From the NCBI GenBank assembly GCA_020635565.1, contig JACJZN010000009.1:186001-250000 (forward strand): DNA of 64,000 bases. The letters are read 5' to 3'. The stretch comes from Flavobacteriales bacterium. Lineage in GTDB: Bacteria > Bacteroidota > Bacteroidia > Flavobacteriales_D > Parvicellaceae. Shown here piece by piece: positions 37,801 to 46,378 of this stretch. Both the position numbers and the translations under genes were made by a program. Under the pieces are notes generated by a model. It had not been told where the DNA came from. It saw only the letters and a program-made list of their open reading frames with translations, and ran no database searches. The stretch's first letter is position 1; every line of letters starts with the position of its first letter.

Positions 37801-38331
37801 AGAGGGCAGTCCTTCGAAATCAATATTAACGCCATGGGCTCCTCTTGACTGAACCAAGCTGATCAGATTGTCGATCAAAGTTTGTTGAGCAGTTGAACTT
37901 CCGAAAAATGTACTGTGTCCTGAAAAAAGCGTGGCAGTCAGGGTAACCTTGGTGTTTCCACTTGCAAGAGCAGCATCTACAGCCGTGGAAGTTGCCCAAC
38001 CATGCGTAGTGTTAGCATTCCCGGTTGCAGCATCTACTTCGTATGAGAAAAAGGAAAAGTGAGAGAGAAGGTCCCAGTCGTAATTATTATAGGCACTTCC
38101 AACCCAATAAGGATGCCAACCGTAAACTGTTTTATCTAGGTTGCAGACTGATTTTTCTTTCAGAGGCATTGCTGCAGCCGAAGTGTTTTGCTCATAAAAA
38201 TTAGCATCAGCATTTCCTAGTGAGTTATAATAATCAAGCTGTTCTTCTCTTATGCTTGTCGTTTGAGCAAATATTGATAAGCTGATTACAGAGAAAATCG
38301 CTGTATATATCCCAGATGTAATAAAATTCAT
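34864..38331 (-). CDS. T9SS-secreted glycoside hydrolase family 18 protein with CUB, LamG-like, FN3 and PKD modules
   Basis: The 1155-residue protein has a signal peptide (1-22). The GH18 barrel spans about 65-395 with catalytic motif HGVNIDFEG (D171, E173) and YGWHPYW, QYIVMGYAYYY and FILGLPYYGYEWP as further strands. A CUB domain (about 397-505; FDVEANFDYLYIYDG) follows, then a LamG/jelly-roll-like domain (about 545-720), an FN3-like unit (VGTTQGGTNIINW), two PKD domains (YLWSIAGG, YEWDFGDGNTS), and a type A sorting domain (LYPNPFNDHLTISG; KGVYQLRIASSE). GH18 of this NxDxE form occurs in chitinases and peptidoglycan-cleaving glucosaminidases. The amidase gene 4 bp upstream favours a peptidoglycan target. 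Confidence 0.9.
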   Translation of the reverse strand: MNFITSGIYTAIFSVISLSIFAQTTSIREEQLDYYNSLGNADANFYEQNTSAAAMPLKEKSVCNLDKTVYGWHPYWVGSAYNNYDWDLLSHFSFFSYEVDAATGNANTTHGWATSTAVDAALASGNTKVTLTATLFSGHSTFFGSSTAQQTLIDNLISLVQSRGAHGVNIDFEGLPSSQKTNFANWMVSLANQMHAAIPGSEVSTVLYAVDWSNVFDFSIMEPEVDQYIVMGYAYYYQGSSTAGPCDPLYHFGSSYNYTLSKTTSYYIDQGCPKEKFILGLPYYGYEWPTSSLSVPSSTTGTGSAKTYSVVKNNTSGNYSTGNHIWETDSYTDIFAFTSGGQNKQCFITLEDGFNKRLEFVEQTDIGGIGIWALGYDDGYSELWDAIETHLTDCQADECSGTIHDFGGPTKNYYNDEDYTWTIDPPGTTALTFNFTQFDVEANFDYLYIYDGADVNAAQISGSPFTGTNSPGSFTSSTGAVTFRWTSDGATVAPGFIADWTCNADITPPTTSVSHPNNWETQDFTATYTDNDNNAIAHSFHNVSDFDGSDWGANANLGFFNDEFAQSTISSAWTTSVGTWTLVNGSLEQTDENETNTNLNATLIQNDQKVYLYHWTGQINGTGTNRRAGIHFFCDDATSTQRGNSYMVYWRVDSDKCQIYKSDGTNIPLMTNDDVVVDPNTTYDFKILYDPSTGLIQAYLDDELSSEWTDPSPLTSADGISLRTGNCIGVYDDFRVYQSRSTTETISVSSLADQLRYQNPDPSTPAGNIRSILLDQANNWSTVASDLVNVDWTEPTSVTVNDGLSSDIDIFNINTEISGNWTVSTDPNSNVAYYEYAVGTTQGGTNIINWTNNGTSTSFTATGLSLTYGTTYFVSVKTTNGAGLTSIATDSDGQLLENPTQPPVAGFSPNSTTICQGDSIQLINNSQNATSYLWSIAGGIISNNTANNPYVTFTTSGTYNVTLVASGPGGTDQNSQNITITVTPGPDALAMASSDTIYLPSAIVSFTNNSTNATSYEWDFGDGNTSTDENPWNSYGATGVYDVSLIAMTSGCSNDTAHFEITVLDNSAGISTNYFEAIRLYPNPFNDHLTISGLSSLGSSINIQLFDMSGRIICSQNISNHTDIVILDELNVLSKGVYQLRIASSEKERSYKIVK

Positions 38332-38335
38332 AGTA

Positions 38336-41300
38336 TTATTTGATAATCAATTTTTTAGTGACTATTTGGTCGTTGTTTGAGATGTTAAGTGAATAAATAC
38401 CACTTGATAAATTGTTTAGACCACTCATTGGAATAACACTTAGTCCAGAAGGTAAAACTTCCCTCGATCCAAATATTAGTTTTCCGGTTACATCAAAAAT
38501 CTCAAATCTTAGAACCAAAGAAATTGATGATTCAATTTGAATATTGAAATTTCCGTCATTAGGATTTGGGTATACTGATAGTTGATCTAATCCGTTAATC
38601 TCAGTAATTGATGAATTATCCAATACTTCTACAACAAATGTATTAGCGTCCGAAGGACAATAATTGTTAGAAGCCGTAACCTCTACTGTATATGTTCCAG
38701 CTACAGTATAAATATGCCATGGATTCACGTCTGTACTTGTACTGCCATCACCAAAATCCCAGATATAACTGATTCCATTTGTTGAAGAGTTAGAGAAATA
38801 AGCAACGTCATTAACATATAATGGAGCGTTTGTAAGCGAACCATTGGCTAAAGGAGGATCTTCTACCGTCACCGTAATGTTTTGAGAGATATTATCCGTT
38901 CCACCAGGTCCCGTTGCGATAAGCGTAACGTTATAAGTACCAGATGTGCTGAAGAGAACCGTAGGATTGGTGTCAGTATTGCTTGAAAGCACACCTCCGG
39001 TAACTGACCAAAGGAAAGAATTAGCATCTACACTAGTGTTGTTAAGTTGAACAGGTTCCGTGCTACAAACATGGGTCCCATTGGTGTTGAATCCCGCAAC
39101 AGGTGGGTTTGCTGCGTTTACAACATTAATGGAAAGATAAGTGGTGTCATTAGCGCAAGATCCATTGCCTGCAATCAAAGTAACCGTATAGATTCCTGAA
39201 GAGGTGTAGGTGTTTGTCGGATTTGTAGAAATACTCGTGTTTCCATCTCCAAAGTACCAGTAGTAACTGGTTGCATTGGATGAAGTATTTGTAAAGGTAA
39301 TCAAGTCATTAACAGAAGGAGTCGTGTTGCTAGCTGTGGCACCTGCCGTTGGCGGCTGGACAACATTGACAGAAATGGTTTGAGAAGTATTATCCGTGCC
39401 TCCTGGCCCAGTTGCTGTCAAAGAGACGGTATATGAGCCGGAAGTGGTAAACGAAACACTTGGGTTGGCTGCAGTGGCGGAAGATAAAGTTCCTCCAGAG
39501 GTTGTCCATGAGTAAGATGTTGCATCAGTGCTTGAATTTGACAATTGGATTGATCCTCCAGAACATACGGTAGTATTTGATGCACTGAATCCTGCAACAG
39601 GAGGGTTAGCAGGGTTAACAACGTTGATGGTAAAGTAAGTTGTGTCATTATCACAAGTTCCATTTATGGCGATTAGCATCACATCATAGGTTCCAGAAGC
39701 AGAGTAAGTATGGGTAGGATCTGTTGCAGAACTAGTACTTCCATCTCCAAAATTCCAGAAATAGCCATTGGCATTAGTTGAACCGTTCGTAAATGTTACA
39801 GGGTCATTTGCTTGAGGGTTCGTATTGCTCACTGAAGCATTTGCAACAGGAGGCTGTTCAACAGTCACATTAAAAGTCTGTGAAGTATTATCGGTTCCTC
39901 CTGGTCCGGTTGCTGTCAATGAAATCGTATAAGATCCTGATGAACTAAAAGAAATACTTGGATTGGCAGCTGTGCTTGAAGACAATGTTCCTCCAGTAGT
40001 TGTCCAGGCGTAAGATGTGGCATCCGAACTAGAGTTAGTCAATGCTAGGGATTGACCTAGGCAAACACTTGTGTTGAACATGTTAAATGCAGCAACAGGA
40101 GGGTTACTCGGATTATCAATAGTTACACCATCTGAATTGATAGGTGAGCAGATCAATCCGGCTCCATTTTCAGTTTTTACAGAAACGTAATAGGTGTCAC
40201 CATAGGTTAAACTTAATCCAGTATGAGTAAATGAGGTATTGAACCAATTGTCTGTCCAACCTACAATATCTGTTCCTCCTGATGTTGAACCAATTGCATA
40301 CCAATATCTCGCTATGTCTGAATGTTGATCCAGACTCGCTCCCCAGTTTGCCGAAAGTTGTGTATTGTCGGTTTGGTTGTCTATATCAGTAGAAGTTCCA
40401 TCGTTTAATGAAGTAACCTGACTAGGTACCGTCCAGTCAACATTAATGTCCTGACTACTAATACTTGAAATATTCTTTGCGACATCAATAATAATAGACT
40501 TAACCTTACCTGAAGGTATAGTTGGAGCAGTGTTTTGATATCTGATATCACCTGTTGTTCCTACTGTAACTGTTTCAGATGTTGTTCTGTTGTGATATAC
40601 TTTAATATTATTGGCAGAGATATAGGAATTACCGCTACGGAAAGATATAGCATTACCGGTAGTTAATGGTGTCGCATCAGTCCATGACGTCACATAAACA
40701 TTATCAACCCATACACTGATCTCACCAGATGCTTTATCATAAGTAATTTTCGCATCGTACCACTGATCATTGTTCAGTGTGAAAGGTTCATCAACTTGAA
40801 GAGAGAAAACGTTGTTGGTTGTTTCGTAGATCTGGACTTTGTTATCATCAGTTCTAAACCAAACGAAGTAAGAGTTTCCTCTTTCTGTTTGAGACGCATC
40901 ATCACACATAAAGTGGAATCCTGCTCTACGATTATAAGTTCCTGAACCATCAATGTTGATCGCAAAATGATAGAGCCACTCATCATCATTGTTCTGATCT
41001 AAAGAAGCGTAAATATTAGTATTGCCTTCAGTTTCATCTGATTGATCCAGAAATCCGTTAACAAGACTCCATGTTCCTACTGAAGAAGTCCAGTCGCTGT
41101 GAATTGAAGCCTGATCAAAATTATCAGAAAAGAATCCATTGTTTTCATTGGCTCTCCAGTCCGAACCATCATAGTCAATTACCTGATAGAATACTTTGTC
41201 TACACCGCTTCCACCAGTATTATCCGCATCTGTAAAAGTTGCGGTAAAGTCAGTAGTCTTCCAGTTATTTGGTGAACTAACTGTTGTAGTTGGTGCTGTA

Positions 41301-42847
41301 ACGTCACTTCCGCCACCAGAAGTTGAGCTGTTCCACACAATTTCCCATCCTGAACTCGTGGTAGCGCAATCTGATCTGAATTCGATCAAAAGAGCTCCAC
41401 CGGTAGAACTGATGGTTCCCGGATTGGTAGTTCCTGTAAAAGTTCCAAGTAATGGGTCATCAGTAGTGGTGCCATCGTAAATGAACATGTAATCCCAGTT
41501 TGCCTCAATATCAAACGAGTTGAAAGTTATAGTTACATTGCTAGCACCAGTAGGTTGAATTAGCCACAGGTATCTCTCGTCATCTGTATAGTTTCCAGTT
41601 GATCCTCCCGAATCGAAGAGTGAACCAGATGCTGAAGTCTGTGTGGTGATGTTTGGATTGTCGTTGATCAGTTTATAATACCTTGGCCAATCCCAGTTAA
41701 TACCAGGGTCGGTGTGAGTTTGGTTAGGGTAGTGCTGGTGACCTTTGATTTTGGTGCATCCACCTATCGTATTAGTCCCAGAACTGCTCGCACCATAATA
41801 CGTTCTAAGCGGATCTAATCCATAACCACTATTTACCACATCTTTACAAATGTTAGCAGAAGCTTCATACAAAGCCGTAGTATACCATGACGGATCACTC
41901 ACATATCCATCATGTTCAATTCCGATGGTATACGGATTTTCACTTCCTACGTGCCATGCTTTATCAGCCTCAAGTACCATTTGGGTAACTTGTCCATCAG
42001 AGCTTCTTACCACGTAATGATAACTTACGTTCGCACTGCAATTCTGTGCCCACGAAATCGCTCCTGCGTATGTTCCTTGAATAGTATGAATGGTCATTGC
42101 AGAGACTGCAGTTCCACTTCTGGAAGAATAGTTACACGTTGGAGTAGCTGTCCATAATGCAGCAGGATAATCAGGTGATTTTAAATTCATCGGAACATAT
42201 GTTGCACCAGTTGATGTTGATATAGAAGTATCGATCGATATACTGGAAGCGCTCAGGATGTCCAGGTTTTGTCCGAAAACATCAAACAAGTCTATGTTGT
42301 AATTCGGAATATTATAGGCAGTTTGATTTGATTGTTTGTTCAGAAATGAAAGAACTGAATAGATGTGCGAATTCAATGCGAAATTGTTAGCAGGGTGATG
42401 ATCGTATGGTATCTCGCATAATGCCTGAAGAACCAAAAGATGATCTTTTGGATTAGTAGAGGTTATGCCAAATTGTTGCAACAAGTGCTCATAAGCTGAA
42501 GCGAATGCTAGTATGTTTTTTTGTGGATCATTCTTTATCTCTTGAACTGAATAACCAGAAAGATTCGAAACTTCGATCATGTTGTTTCGGAAATAGCCTT
42601 GGCCATCTTCAGTAAGTCCCATTACTCCATAAGTTCTTGGAAGTCCAAAACAAGATGCGGGAATATTCTCGTCAAGATGTGAGAAGTGAGTCATAGCGAA
42701 CGACCAACCTTCCAAAACGCCTCTAGGTACGCTTGGGTGTGCGGAATAGGCATTGTCCATTTCCTGTTGATAGGTGTTGTAAATAGCTTGGGAAAAAGTA
42801 CTATTACCTAAAATAAAAGCGCATACAATTAGTATAAGTTTTTTCAT
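38336..42847 (-). CDS. T9SS-secreted N-acetylmuramoyl-L-alanine amidase with CUB, LamG-like, FN3 and six PKD modules
   Basis: I start at the ATG at 42847 (1503 residues). It begins the signal peptide MKKLILIVCAF and lies just after a promoter box that would otherwise be inside the gene. After the signal peptide comes a helical, lysozyme-like N-terminal domain (about 20-190; VPRGVLEGWSFAMTHF, YGVMGLTEDGQGYF). An Amidase_2 zinc domain spans about 225-390, with MTIHT, YHYVV, AWHVG, TIGIEHDG, IKGHQHYPNQTHTDPG. CUB, LamG-like and FN3 units follow, all close relatives of those in the neighbouring GH18 protein. Then come six PKD units and a type A sorting domain (VYPNPNDGNFNIQIE). It cleaves the MurNAc-L-Ala amide bond. 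It is the first gene of an operon with GH18. Confidence 0.9.
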   Translation of the reverse strand: MKKLILIVCAFILGNSTFSQAIYNTYQQEMDNAYSAHPSVPRGVLEGWSFAMTHFSHLDENIPASCFGLPRTYGVMGLTEDGQGYFRNNMIEVSNLSGYSVQEIKNDPQKNILAFASAYEHLLQQFGITSTNPKDHLLVLQALCEIPYDHHPANNFALNSHIYSVLSFLNKQSNQTAYNIPNYNIDLFDVFGQNLDILSASSISIDTSISTSTGATYVPMNLKSPDYPAALWTATPTCNYSSRSGTAVSAMTIHTIQGTYAGAISWAQNCSANVSYHYVVRSSDGQVTQMVLEADKAWHVGSENPYTIGIEHDGYVSDPSWYTTALYEASANICKDVVNSGYGLDPLRTYYGASSSGTNTIGGCTKIKGHQHYPNQTHTDPGINWDWPRYYKLINDNPNITTQTSASGSLFDSGGSTGNYTDDERYLWLIQPTGASNVTITFNSFDIEANWDYMFIYDGTTTDDPLLGTFTGTTNPGTISSTGGALLIEFRSDCATTSSGWEIVWNSSTSGGGSDVTAPTTTVSSPNNWKTTDFTATFTDADNTGGSGVDKVFYQVIDYDGSDWRANENNGFFSDNFDQASIHSDWTSSVGTWSLVNGFLDQSDETEGNTNIYASLDQNNDDEWLYHFAINIDGSGTYNRRAGFHFMCDDASQTERGNSYFVWFRTDDNKVQIYETTNNVFSLQVDEPFTLNNDQWYDAKITYDKASGEISVWVDNVYVTSWTDATPLTTGNAISFRSGNSYISANNIKVYHNRTTSETVTVGTTGDIRYQNTAPTIPSGKVKSIIIDVAKNISSISSQDINVDWTVPSQVTSLNDGTSTDIDNQTDNTQLSANWGASLDQHSDIARYWYAIGSTSGGTDIVGWTDNWFNTSFTHTGLSLTYGDTYYVSVKTENGAGLICSPINSDGVTIDNPSNPPVAAFNMFNTSVCLGQSLALTNSSSDATSYAWTTTGGTLSSSTAANPSISFSSSGSYTISLTATGPGGTDNTSQTFNVTVEQPPVANASVSNTNPQANDPVTFTNGSTNANGYFWNFGDGSTSSATDPTHTYSASGTYDVMLIAINGTCDNDTTYFTINVVNPANPPVAGFSASNTTVCSGGSIQLSNSSTDATSYSWTTSGGTLSSATAANPSVSFTTSGSYTVSLTATGPGGTDNTSQTISVNVVQPPTAGATASNTTPSVNDLITFTNTSSNATSYYWYFGDGNTSISTNPTNTYTSSGIYTVTLIAGNGSCANDTTYLSINVVNAANPPVAGFNTNGTHVCSTEPVQLNNTSVDANSFLWSVTGGVLSSNTDTNPTVLFSTSGTYNVTLIATGPGGTDNISQNITVTVEDPPLANGSLTNAPLYVNDVAYFSNSSTNGISYIWDFGDGSTSTDVNPWHIYTVAGTYTVEVTASNNYCPSDANTFVVEVLDNSSITEINGLDQLSVYPNPNDGNFNIQIESSISLVLRFEIFDVTGKLIFGSREVLPSGLSVIPMSGLNNLSSGIYSLNISNNDQIVTKKLIIK
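38610..40105 (-). repeat. three tandem 498-bp PKD-pair repeats inside the amidase gene
   Basis: The NPPVA junction recurs with its DNA match (ggagggtt / ggtgggtt) at 40098, 39600 and 39102, exactly 498 bp (166 codons) apart. Each unit encodes a TTGG-type module, a TGPGGTDN linker and a FGDG-type PKD. The sister GH18 gene carries just one such pair. Confidence 0.85.
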
Positions 42848-42888
42848 TTCAATTGCTTCACGGGTTAAACTTGAACTTATAAGGGCAG

Positions 42889-42896
42889 CAAAGTTA
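42889..42896 (-). promoter_or_regulatory. -7 box (TAACTTTG) for the amidase-GH18 operon
   Basis: It is an exact TAnnTTTG on the minus strand, 42 bp before the ATG at 42847. Its position rules against the longer reading frame start at 42910. Confidence 0.5.
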
Positions 42897-42983
42897 AAAG
42901 AAAAAGGCAAGAGTTAAGGAGTGAAATCGGAAAAAACAGAGTTGAAATGTGTTAAAAATTCGATGAAACACATTTTTTTATCG

Positions 42984-43580
42984 TTAAAAACCTACGCTAA
43001 CTCCCCCTCTAAAAATGAGAGGAATTCCACTTGGTCCAAAGAGATAAGCATTTTGATATGGGCTATTAACATGATCAATGAAGTCATAAAGAAGCATTAA
43101 TGAAAAATTCACACCAGCGCCAGATCCAGTACTGTACCCTCCTCCTGCAAACCACATATAAGCCATGGCTCGATCTCCATAATTTGGACTACTTATATCG
43201 TAGTTGTAAGATCTTAATGCTTCGAATTCCGTATGCAAGAATAACTGAGGAATGATCTTGTATCTCATGAAAACACTTCCTCCGTAGTTCGACCAGTTTG
43301 TTTTAGAAGACAAATTTCTAATCAGTGAATATCTTAGTCCGACACCAGCACCTAGTTTTTCCGTAATTCGGTAACCAACAATAGGAGCAAGATCCAAGAA
43401 CAAATAGTTTTGGAAGATGTTGAATCCTAAATTTCCTCCAGTGAAAATCCTGTCCTTGAAGCTTAGCTCACTTAGCGGATTGCTATTCTTTTTCTCATCT
43501 TCTTTAGTGTACTGCGCAAAGGAACCATTTAAAATTCCAGCGAGTAACACCACTATAAGTATGAGAGTTGTTTTTTTCAT
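42984..43580 (-). CDS. outer-membrane barrel-like protein of unknown function
   Basis: The 198-residue protein has a signal peptide (1-22, ends SFAQ) followed by alternating strands typical of small outer-membrane barrels (DRIFTGGNLGFNIF, LGAGVGLRYSL, GGSVFMRYKI, MAYMWFAGGGYS), ending RGGVSVGF with a terminal phenylalanine as in barrel proteins. It is last in the aroC operon; its start overlaps the YceI stop by one base (TAATG). No specific family recognised. Confidence 0.75.
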   Translation of the reverse strand: MKKTTLILIVVLLAGILNGSFAQYTKEDEKKNSNPLSELSFKDRIFTGGNLGFNIFQNYLFLDLAPIVGYRITEKLGAGVGLRYSLIRNLSSKTNWSNYGGSVFMRYKIIPQLFLHTEFEALRSYNYDISSPNYGDRAMAYMWFAGGGYSTGSGAGVNFSLMLLYDFIDHVNSPYQNAYLFGPSGIPLIFRGGVSVGF

Positions 43581-44254
43581 TATTTCGTACTTAGCTCCGT
43601 ATAAAATTTAACAGAAACTTTATCACCAGCATCGCTTTCCATGCCGTAGGCAATAGGGTTGAAATTAAAAGATCCTTTGAATACTTCTGTATTTTCTTTT
43701 CCGCTCGCACTTCCTTTGTAAATAAACGGTACATCCAGTGATTTAGTATTTCCCAAGAATGTGATATCTCCTTTGGCAACATAGCTGGTATCTCCTTTTA
43801 CGATCTGATTTGATTTAAAAGTGATCGTACTAAATTTTTCCACGTTAAAGAACTCTTCTCCTTTCAAATGATCATCTCTCATTGATTCAGCAGTGTATAT
43901 GCTAGCAACATCAATGGAAACTTCAAGTTCAAATTGATCCGATTCATTGAACGAAGCAGTTATTTCAAAATCTTTAAAAGTCCCTTTGGCCGCAGTTGCT
44001 CCAAATGTTTCGAAGACAACGTCAGAAGTGATTGGGTCGGTTTTCTCCGAGTGGTAGATTCCGGATAAATGATTGAAATTATTCAGAGTAATTCCTGATT
44101 GAGTCTCCTCTTGTGTGCCATTTACAGTGGTGTCAGATTCTTTAATTTCTTCTTTGTATTTGTTGGAATTCAGATAAGACTGGAAGCTAAACCATCCGAT
44201 CATACTAAATGCTACTACAAGCACTACTGAGTTTAGGATTCTATTATTCATCAT
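43580..44254 (-). CDS. YceI-family lipid-binding-like protein
   Basis: The 224-residue protein has an N-terminal membrane anchor or signal (about 7-27) and a YceI domain (about 55-222): SGIYHSEKTDPITSDVVFE, a SIDVASIYTAESMRDDHLKG core, EEFFNVEKFSTITFKS, GDITFLGNTKSLDVPF. YceI is a lipocalin-like barrel that binds isoprenoid-type lipids in the periplasm. The role here is unproven. It is translationally coupled to the following barrel protein. Confidence 0.9.
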   Translation of the reverse strand: MMNNRILNSVVLVVAFSMIGWFSFQSYLNSNKYKEEIKESDTTVNGTQEETQSGITLNNFNHLSGIYHSEKTDPITSDVVFETFGATAAKGTFKDFEITASFNESDQFELEVSIDVASIYTAESMRDDHLKGEEFFNVEKFSTITFKSNQIVKGDTSYVAKGDITFLGNTKSLDVPFIYKGSASGKENTEVFKGSFNFNPIAYGMESDAGDKVSVKFYTELSTK

Positions 44255-44269
44255 GCAAATCTATAAAAT

Positions 44270-44830
44270 TTAAAAATTGGAAACACTCTCATTAAACACT
44301 CCTTTAAAACTATTTCCTTCAGTGTCAAAAATATTGAACTCACCACAAAGTATATTGCTACTCATTCCATAATCATTGATAATAACTGAACCTTCATAAA
44401 TTTCTAATGTTAGGTCTCCATCAGCAATTCCATTTGTTTTATTTATAAAACGAATGATCGCATATGAATTAGTTCCTTTTGTCATGTGGCGATATTCTCC
44501 TGTCTGTATAGGCATGCTACCAGCTTCGTAAAGTTCAAGAATAAGATCGAATTCATCACAAGAAAATGTAATTAAAAGAGTATTGGAATTATTGATGGTA
44601 CATTTGATAGGATTAGGAGTCCATTCATTGCCATTTCTTTTAATGAGTTCAATTTGAGATGAGCCTACACAGTCCATTTTCGCATTTATGTTACCATCAG
44701 GACTTATTTTTAGCATCTCTGTATCTGTAATGTTGGGTGTATTCTTATTCGACTGATCTTTGATACCAGAACACGAAGTTACAGATATAATCAGAAATAA
44801 TAAAAATAGGAATTTGAATAATGTGTTCAT
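44270..44830 (-). CDS. lipoprotein of unknown function
   Basis: I choose the ATG at 44830 (186 residues) over the longer 202-residue frame, because MNTLFKFLFLLFLII starts a good lipoprotein signal with lipobox VTSC. The mature part has four more cysteines (DCVG, KCTI, SCDEF, LCGEF) and beta-rich character. It sits between the DUF4442 and YceI genes with 10- and 15-bp gaps, so it is in the operon. No family recognised. Confidence 0.68.
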   Translation of the reverse strand: MNTLFKFLFLLFLIISVTSCSGIKDQSNKNTPNITDTEMLKISPDGNINAKMDCVGSSQIELIKRNGNEWTPNPIKCTINNSNTLLITFSCDEFDLILELYEAGSMPIQTGEYRHMTKGTNSYAIIRFINKTNGIADGDLTLEIYEGSVIINDYGMSSNILCGEFNIFDTEGNSFKGVFNESVSNF

Positions 44831-44840
44831 GATCAGGGGT

Positions 44841-45299
44841 TTACTTCTTTTTGCGAATATAAACTTCTTTGGAAACAACCGCCACTATATTTTGATCTTT
44901 GTCGGTAATTTGAGTTTTAAATGTATAAGTTGATTTGCCGATTTCATTAATTTCATTTTTGATCTCCTCTATCCTTTGATCAGAGATACTAATGTCAGCA
45001 AAGACTTTGCTTCTTCCGGGTTTTACAAATTCGATATGGGCTGACTTGTCCCAAACGATATAATCCTCTCCTAGGTTCAATACCAGAATAAATGCATAAA
45101 ATGGATCAGTCATAGCATACAAGGAACCTCCAAATTGAGTGCCGAAAAGATTTTTATTTCTTTGCGTCAATCTTAAACTGACCAAAAATCGTGTTCGTTC
45201 TTTGTTGATCTCTTTTACTTTGATACCGGCTCCAATATATGGAGGCCAATAATTAACCAGTTTGAGATATTTTTTGAAAAGTTTATTTCTAGCGCTCAT
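44841..45299 (-). CDS. DUF4442 hotdog-fold putative thioesterase
   Basis: The 152-residue protein matches the DUF4442 hotdog group: YWPPYIGAGIKV, LFGTQFGGSLYAMTDPFYAF, and a final beta strand TQITDKDQNIVAVVSKEVYI. Hotdog enzymes usually act on acyl-CoA or acyl-ACP thioesters; the substrate is not known. Its start overlaps the aroC stop by 4 bp, which indicates coupling. Confidence 0.82.
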   Translation of the reverse strand: MSARNKLFKKYLKLVNYWPPYIGAGIKVKEINKERTRFLVSLRLTQRNKNLFGTQFGGSLYAMTDPFYAFILVLNLGEDYIVWDKSAHIEFVKPGRSKVFADISISDQRIEEIKNEINEIGKSTYTFKTQITDKDQNIVAVVSKEVYIRKKK

Positions 45300-46375
45300 C
45301 GTGCAATCTTTCGAGCTTGATCCAGTAAGTAGAAATCAAGAATAACTATTGCTGCCATAGCATCTACAATAGGAACTGCTCTAGGTAGGACACAAGGGTC
45401 ATGTCTACCTTTGCCAGTAATAATGACTTCATTTCCTTCTTTGTCAATTGATTTTTGATCCTGCATGATCGTGGCAACAGGTTTGAAAGCAACGTTGAAA
45501 TATATATTTTCACCATTACTTATTCCTCCTTGAATTCCCCCGCTGTTGTTGGTTAGTGTATGTATGCCGTTGCTTCCGTTGTTAAATAGGTCATTCTGTT
45601 CCGATCCCTTGTGTAGAGTCCCTTCGAATCCAGAACCAATTTCAAAACCTTTAACCGCATTGATAGAAAGCATGGCGTGACCTAACGCTGCATGAAGTTT
45701 TCCAAAAACGGGCTCACCTAGACCCACAGGACAATTTTTGATAATGCATTGAATAGTTCCGCCTATAGTGTCACCCTCTTTTCTGATCATTTCGATCAGA
45801 CTGATCATCTCATTCGCCATCTTTTCGTCCGGACAGCGCACAATGTTGCTATCAATATTTGAAAGATCTATTTCAGATTGATCTAATTGTAAATCCAAAT
45901 GTCCTACAGATTTAACAAAAGACCTGATTTCAATTCCTAGAGATGACAAGATCTGTTGAGCAATAGCTCCTGCTACTACTCTAGAAGCAGTTTCTCTTGC
46001 GCTAGATCTTCCACCACCTCTATAATCGCGATGTCCATATTTTTGGCTATAAGTAAAATCTGCGTGAGATGGTCTGAAACTATCAGCTATGTGTGAATAG
46101 TCTTTTGATTTCTGATTCTCATTTTCGATAATGAAGCCAATGGGAGCTCCTGTTGTTTTTCCTTCAAAAATCCCTGACAGAAACTTGACTTGATCTCCTT
46201 CTTTGCGTTGAGTAACAATGCGACTCTGACCAGGACGTCTTCTGTTTAGTTCAGCTTGAATGAGGTCAAGATCTAATTTAAAATTTGAAGGACAACCATC
46301 AATTACTCCACCAATAGCAACACCATGAGACTCGCCAAAGGAAGTGAGTTTGAATATATTTCCGAATGTATTCAA
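45296..46375 (-). CDS. aroC: chorismate synthase
   Basis: The 359-residue enzyme is a full-length AroC, converting 5-enolpyruvylshikimate 3-phosphate to chorismate with reduced FMN, the last common step to aromatic amino acids. Signatures are LTSFGESHGVAIGGVIDGCP (11-30), RRPGQSRIVTQRKEGD, RPSHADFTYSQKYGHRDYRGGGRSSARETASRVVAGA (broken here as the family's long basic motif at about 102-139), and KGRHDPCVLPRAVPIVDAM near the C-terminus. It lies 3 bp after a small BamE-like gene. Confidence 0.97.
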   Translation of the reverse strand: MNTFGNIFKLTSFGESHGVAIGGVIDGCPSNFKLDLDLIQAELNRRRPGQSRIVTQRKEGDQVKFLSGIFEGKTTGAPIGFIIENENQKSKDYSHIADSFRPSHADFTYSQKYGHRDYRGGGRSSARETASRVVAGAIAQQILSSLGIEIRSFVKSVGHLDLQLDQSEIDLSNIDSNIVRCPDEKMANEMISLIEMIRKEGDTIGGTIQCIIKNCPVGLGEPVFGKLHAALGHAMLSINAVKGFEIGSGFEGTLHKGSEQNDLFNNGSNGIHTLTNNSGGIQGGISNGENIYFNVAFKPVATIMQDQKSIDKEGNEVIITGKGRHDPCVLPRAVPIVDAMAAIVILDFYLLDQARKIAR

Positions 46376-46378
46376 AAA

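Noticed and set aside
42848..42910. 21-residue N-terminal extension of the amidase
   Set aside because: The extension precedes a normal signal peptide and covers a perfect promoter -7 box, so the ATG at 42847 is preferred.
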